NCBI GenBank assembly: GCA_035637455.1
Contig: DASPXE010000053.1
Span: forward strand, 45,455 to 109,454
DNA length: 64,000 nt
Source: 20CM-4-69-16 sp035637455
GTDB lineage: Bacteria; Gemmatimonadota; Gemmatimonadetes; Gemmatimonadales; GWC2-71-9
Direction of reading: 5' to 3'
The notes below the pieces were generated by a model. The model saw only the letters and a program-made list of their open reading frames with translations, ran no database searches and had not been told where the DNA came from. Positions within the stretch are counted from its first letter, which is position 1, and each line of letters begins with the position of its first letter. A program made the position numbers and the translations under genes. Shown in pieces: positions 61,416-64,000 of this stretch.

Positions 61416-63284
61416 TTACGCCACCCGCCGGCGCCACCGCGCCGCCTCGACCACCAGGTTGTGCAGGTCGCTGGGCGAGACCCCCGGGATGCGCGCCGCC
61501 TGCGCGAGCGATGTGGGACGGACGCGATCCAGTTTCTGCCGCGCCTCGGTCGCGAGACTCTGCAGCTCGAGGTAGGGAAGGTCGGCCGGCAACGCGAACG
61601 AGGCAAGTTCGGCGAGCCGGTTCGCCGCGTCGCGCTCGCGGGCGAGATAGCCATCGTACTTGAGCTCGATCTCCGCGCTCGCCACGACGCCGTCGTCGCA
61701 CGTCACCGTCACGCCCGCGGCCTGGAGCAGCCCCTTGAGCGGCACACCCGGCCGTCGCGCCACGCTCGCCACGCGCTCGGGCTCCGCGAGCCCTGTACCG
61801 GTGGCCGCGAGCACCGACTCGGCTGCGGTGGGCGTGATCGTTGTCGCCCGCGCCGTGTCGAGCAGCTGCTCTTCCTCTTTCAGGCGCAGGTCGGCCGCCC
61901 GCAGCTCCGCCGCGGTGAGGAGCCCCAACCGCTCCGCCAGCGGCACGAGGCGTCGCAGCGCGTTGTCTTGCCGCAGCAGCAGGCGGAACTCGGACCGCGA
62001 CGTAAACAACCGATACGGCTCGTCGACGCCGCGCGTCACCAGGTCGTCCACCAGCACGCCGATGTATGCCTCGTCCCGACCGAACAGCACGGGCTCCGCC
62101 CCCCGCAGCCGGCGCACGGCGTTGATCCCCGCCACGACGCCCTGGCCGGCCGCCTCCTCGTAACCGGTCGTGCCGTTGATTTGGCCCGCGAAGAAGAGGC
62201 GCTCGATCGCCTTGGTCTCGAGCCACGGCGTGAGTTGGGTTGGCGGGTAGTAGTCGTACTCGATCGCGTACCCGGGACGTGTCATCGTCGCCCGCTCGAG
62301 CCCGGGGACTGCGCGCAAGAACTCGAGCTGCACGCCCACCGGCAAGGAGGTGGAGAGCCCGTTGATATACAGCTCGTGCGTGTCGAGCCCCTCCGGCTCG
62401 AGGAACACCTGATGCCGCTTGGCGTCAGGGAACTTCACGACCTTGTCCTCGACTGATGGGCAATAGCGCGGACCCCGGGAGGCGATGGCACCGCCGTACA
62501 ACGCCGACTCCTTGAGGTGCCGGCGAATGATTTCCTTCACTTCCTCCCCGGCCCATGTGATCCAACATGGCACCTGGCGTGGCCGTTCGACCCGCTCATA
62601 GAACGAGAAGCGGTACTCAGTCCCGTCGCCGTCTTGCCGCTCCACGCGCGACCAATCGACGGTCCGCCCGTCTACCCGGGGCGGGGTGCCGGTCTTGAAG
62701 CGCGATACCGTAAGTCCAAGCGACTCAATGTGTTGTGCGATTTCGACCGCAGGCCCATCGCCGGCGCGACCGGCAGGAATCTGCGTGTCGGTACTCACGT
62801 GGATTCGCCCGCGCAGAAAAGTGCCCGCGGTGATGACCACGGCGCGCGCCGTGAATCGGCGTCCGTCGGACGTTGCGACGCCGTCCAGGTGCGTTCCTTC
62901 GATGAGGAGGCGGCTCACCATGCCCTGAGTCAGCTCGAGGTTCGCAAACCGCTCGAGCAGCTGGCGGGCCGCACGGCGGTAGAGGGTGCGATCGCACTGC
63001 GCCCGCGGCGCCCACACCGCTGGGCCCTTCGACCGGTTGAGCATCCGAAACTGGATGGTCGCGCGATCGGTGATGCGACCCATGAGACCCCCGAGGGCGT
63101 CGACTTCGCGGACGACGGTACCCTTCGCGATACCGCCGACGGCGGGATTGCAGCTCAGCTGGCCGATGGTGTCGAGGTTGGAAGTGAGCAGGAGGGTCTT
63201 GGCGCCGAGCCGAGCAGCCATCGCGGCGGCCTCAGTACCGGCGTGGCCGGCGCCGACGATGATCACGTCATAGTCGACAGGCAT
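61416..63284 (-). CDS. mnmG: tRNA uridine-5-carboxymethylaminomethyl modification enzyme MnmG (GidA)
   Basis: 622 residues, FAD- and NADH-dependent tRNA-modifying enzyme working with MnmE at U34. FAD motif VIIVGAGHAGTEAAAMAARLG, then SCNPAVGGIAKGTVVREVDALGG, GTPPRVDGRTVDWS and GLFFAGQINGTTGYEEAAGQG-like marks, with the C-terminal helical domain (ARIPGVSPSDLHNLVVEA). The length is normal. Often lies beside parAB near oriC. The four-helix-bundle gene lies upstream on the same strand. Confidence 0.96.
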   Translation of the reverse strand: MPVDYDVIIVGAGHAGTEAAAMAARLGAKTLLLTSNLDTIGQLSCNPAVGGIAKGTVVREVDALGGLMGRITDRATIQFRMLNRSKGPAVWAPRAQCDRTLYRRAARQLLERFANLELTQGMVSRLLIEGTHLDGVATSDGRRFTARAVVITAGTFLRGRIHVSTDTQIPAGRAGDGPAVEIAQHIESLGLTVSRFKTGTPPRVDGRTVDWSRVERQDGDGTEYRFSFYERVERPRQVPCWITWAGEEVKEIIRRHLKESALYGGAIASRGPRYCPSVEDKVVKFPDAKRHQVFLEPEGLDTHELYINGLSTSLPVGVQLEFLRAVPGLERATMTRPGYAIEYDYYPPTQLTPWLETKAIERLFFAGQINGTTGYEEAAGQGVVAGINAVRRLRGAEPVLFGRDEAYIGVLVDDLVTRGVDEPYRLFTSRSEFRLLLRQDNALRRLVPLAERLGLLTAAELRAADLRLKEEEQLLDTARATTITPTAAESVLAATGTGLAEPERVASVARRPGVPLKGLLQAAGVTVTCDDGVVASAEIELKYDGYLARERDAANRLAELASFALPADLPYLELQSLATEARQKLDRVRPTSLAQAARIPGVSPSDLHNLVVEAARWRRRVA

Positions 63285-63313
63285 GAGGACAAACTACGTC
63301 GACAGGCAAGGCG

Positions 63314-63356
63314 AAGGCTAGACGCACAGACGCAGCAGACGCGCAGAGGTGAACAG
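63314..63356. repeat. Left arm of 43-bp inverted repeat flanking the S23-like gene
   Basis: Begins AAGGCTAGACGCACAGACGC and ends GGTGAACAG. It matches the reverse complement of 63816-63858 at 38 of 43 positions. It directly abuts the stop codon (63357) of the four-helix-bundle gene. Confidence 0.85.
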
Positions 63357-63737
63357 TTAGCGGGGCGTAGGGCCTTTCGCGGACGCATCACTGATCTTTC
63401 TCAACAACCCGTAGAGAGTCTTGCTGGTCTCTACTGCCAGCGCCTCCAAGCGACCGAAATCAGCCGGCTCCACATACCCGACGTCGCGGGCAATCTCCAG
63501 CGCCGTCTGAACCTCTGCCAGGGAAGACCAAGCCGTGTCCAGGTACCGCCGGTACTCCCGAGTACCTCTGCGCGTGCTCCCTTCGGCGATGTTCAACGGT
63601 ACGGAATAGCATGCGCGTCGCAATTGATCGGCCAAGGCGTGCTGCTCGTAGTCAGGGAAATTGCGTGCGGTCCTGACGCATTCGACCGCGAGCCGCTGGG
63701 CATGCTGCCAAGCCTTGAGCCTTTGGTGCAGTGGCAT
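63357..63737 (-). CDS. Four-helix-bundle protein (S23 / 23S rRNA intervening-sequence family)
   Basis: 126 residues, TIGR02436-type: LKAWQHAQRLAVECVRTARNF, QLRRACYSVPLNIAEGSTRR, YRRYLDTAWSSLAEVQTALE and a final helix RLEALAVETSKTLYGLLRK give four helices. Homologues are encoded inside intervening sequences of 23S rRNA genes in some bacteria, and as stand-alone genes elsewhere; the function is unknown. Here it is outside rRNA but enclosed by 43-bp inverted repeats, like a mobile cassette. Lies upstream of mnmG. Confidence 0.9.
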   Translation of the reverse strand: MPLHQRLKAWQHAQRLAVECVRTARNFPDYEQHALADQLRRACYSVPLNIAEGSTRRGTREYRRYLDTAWSSLAEVQTALEIARDVGYVEPADFGRLEALAVETSKTLYGLLRKISDASAKGPTPR

Positions 63738-63815
63738 GGGCAGAATGTAGCGCGGGTCGGGCGCCGCACCGCATCAATCCTACGCGAGGCGTACCAGATC
63801 GCTCCTCACCATGGC

Positions 63816-63858
63816 CTGTTCTCCCCGGTGCGTCTGCCGCGTCTGTGCGTCTAGCCTT
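63816..63858. repeat. Right arm of 43-bp inverted repeat flanking the S23-like gene
   Basis: CTGTTCTCCCCGG...GCGTCTAGCCTT, inverted copy of 63314-63356 (38/43). It lies 78 bp upstream of the four-helix-bundle start, within the gap to the partial permease gene; the remainder of this gap shows no gene. Confidence 0.85.
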
Positions 63859-63860
63859 GC

Positions 63861-64000
63861 CTAGGCAGTCCTGATCCACCTCACCAGCTCTCTGACGTTC
63901 GGCCGTTTGCCGGTCATCAGGATTCCAACCCGGTATATCCTCGCCGCAATCCACGTCACGAGGACCGTGCCAGCGACCAGCAGCGCCAGCGACGTGATCA
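63861..64000 (-). CDS. C-terminal end of an ABC-2 type transporter permease (partial)
   Basis: Only the last 45 codons are visible; the 5' part is beyond the window. A membrane helix (ITSLALLVAGTVLVTWIAAR) is followed by IYRVGILMTGKRPNVRELVR and WIRTA. This ending is typical of ABC-2/NatB-type permeases (ARIYRVGILMYGKRP pattern). The stop is 2 bp beyond the right repeat arm. Confidence 0.6.
   Translation of the reverse strand, partial: ITSLALLVAGTVLVTWIAARIYRVGILMTGKRPNVRELVRWIRTA

Overview
The window is about 64 kb of GC-rich, densely packed bacterial chromosome. It carries roughly 50 protein genes, no rRNA or tRNA genes, no CRISPR array and no recognisable phage or IS transposase. Gene content fits Gemmatimonadota or a close relative: a DUF5916 outer-membrane-type protein, fused E1 2-oxoacid dehydrogenase, fused membrane/spermidine-synthase-like protein, many exported peptidases, a PknB-type kinase with odd tail, and a bacterial deoxyhypusine-synthase homologue. 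This assignment is inferred from gene content, not from a marker-gene tree.

Layout. 1-8.5 kb: truncated alpha/beta hydrolase with a TetR regulator, DUF5916 protein, Lon protease and a Ser/Thr kinase. 8.5-20.7 kb: mainly leftward housekeeping and exported enzymes (spermidine-synthase-like fusion, E1 alpha/beta fusion, M1 aminopeptidase, flavin reductase, lipoprotein amidohydrolase, PfpI protein, DUF1015, MazG-like pyrophosphohydrolase). 20.8-28.5 kb: a rightward seven-gene cluster encoding a vWA protein, PspA, a TauA/SsuA-type binding protein fused to an OmpA domain, ABC permease, ABC ATPase, a membrane/coiled-coil protein and a tandem AAA+ ATPase. This is the most unusual system in the window and looks like an envelope-maintenance machine. 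28.5-34.1 kb: leftward thiolase, FadJ-type protein, proline dehydrogenase, small protein and RsgA. 34.2-37.6 kb: GlpD, a TsdA-like dihaem cytochrome and a Tat-exported DsrE-like protein. 37.6-45.8 kb: leftward HEAT-repeat protein, zinc-ribbon metallopeptidase, ATP-grasp ligase, MFS, DHS-like, LOG and PLP enzymes. 45.9-52.4 kb: QueG with two small genes, then leftward metallophosphoesterase, M20 peptidase, MBL hydrolase and a DUF4382/Ig-like lipoprotein. 52.5-55.5 kb: an ECF sigma operon carrying two CBM48 domains. 55.4-58.2 kb: MFS, TMEM175-like channel, Nif3-like protein.

58.3-63.3 kb is a replication-origin-proximal block, mnmG - (two parS sites) - parA - parB - M23 peptidase - bactofilin, linking chromosome segregation with cell-wall morphogenesis. 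The right end holds a four-helix-bundle (S23-like) gene enclosed by 43-bp inverted repeats. A related copy of that repeat lies at 47.4 kb. The window ends inside the 3' part of an ABC-2 type permease gene.

Translation signals are often compressed: many ATGA, GTGA and TGATG overlaps, one 10-bp sequence that serves as Shine-Dalgarno on both strands, and three genes whose best start is CTG. No gene-free stretch exceeds 300 bp; the longest (lon/kinase, about 270 bp) is described below.
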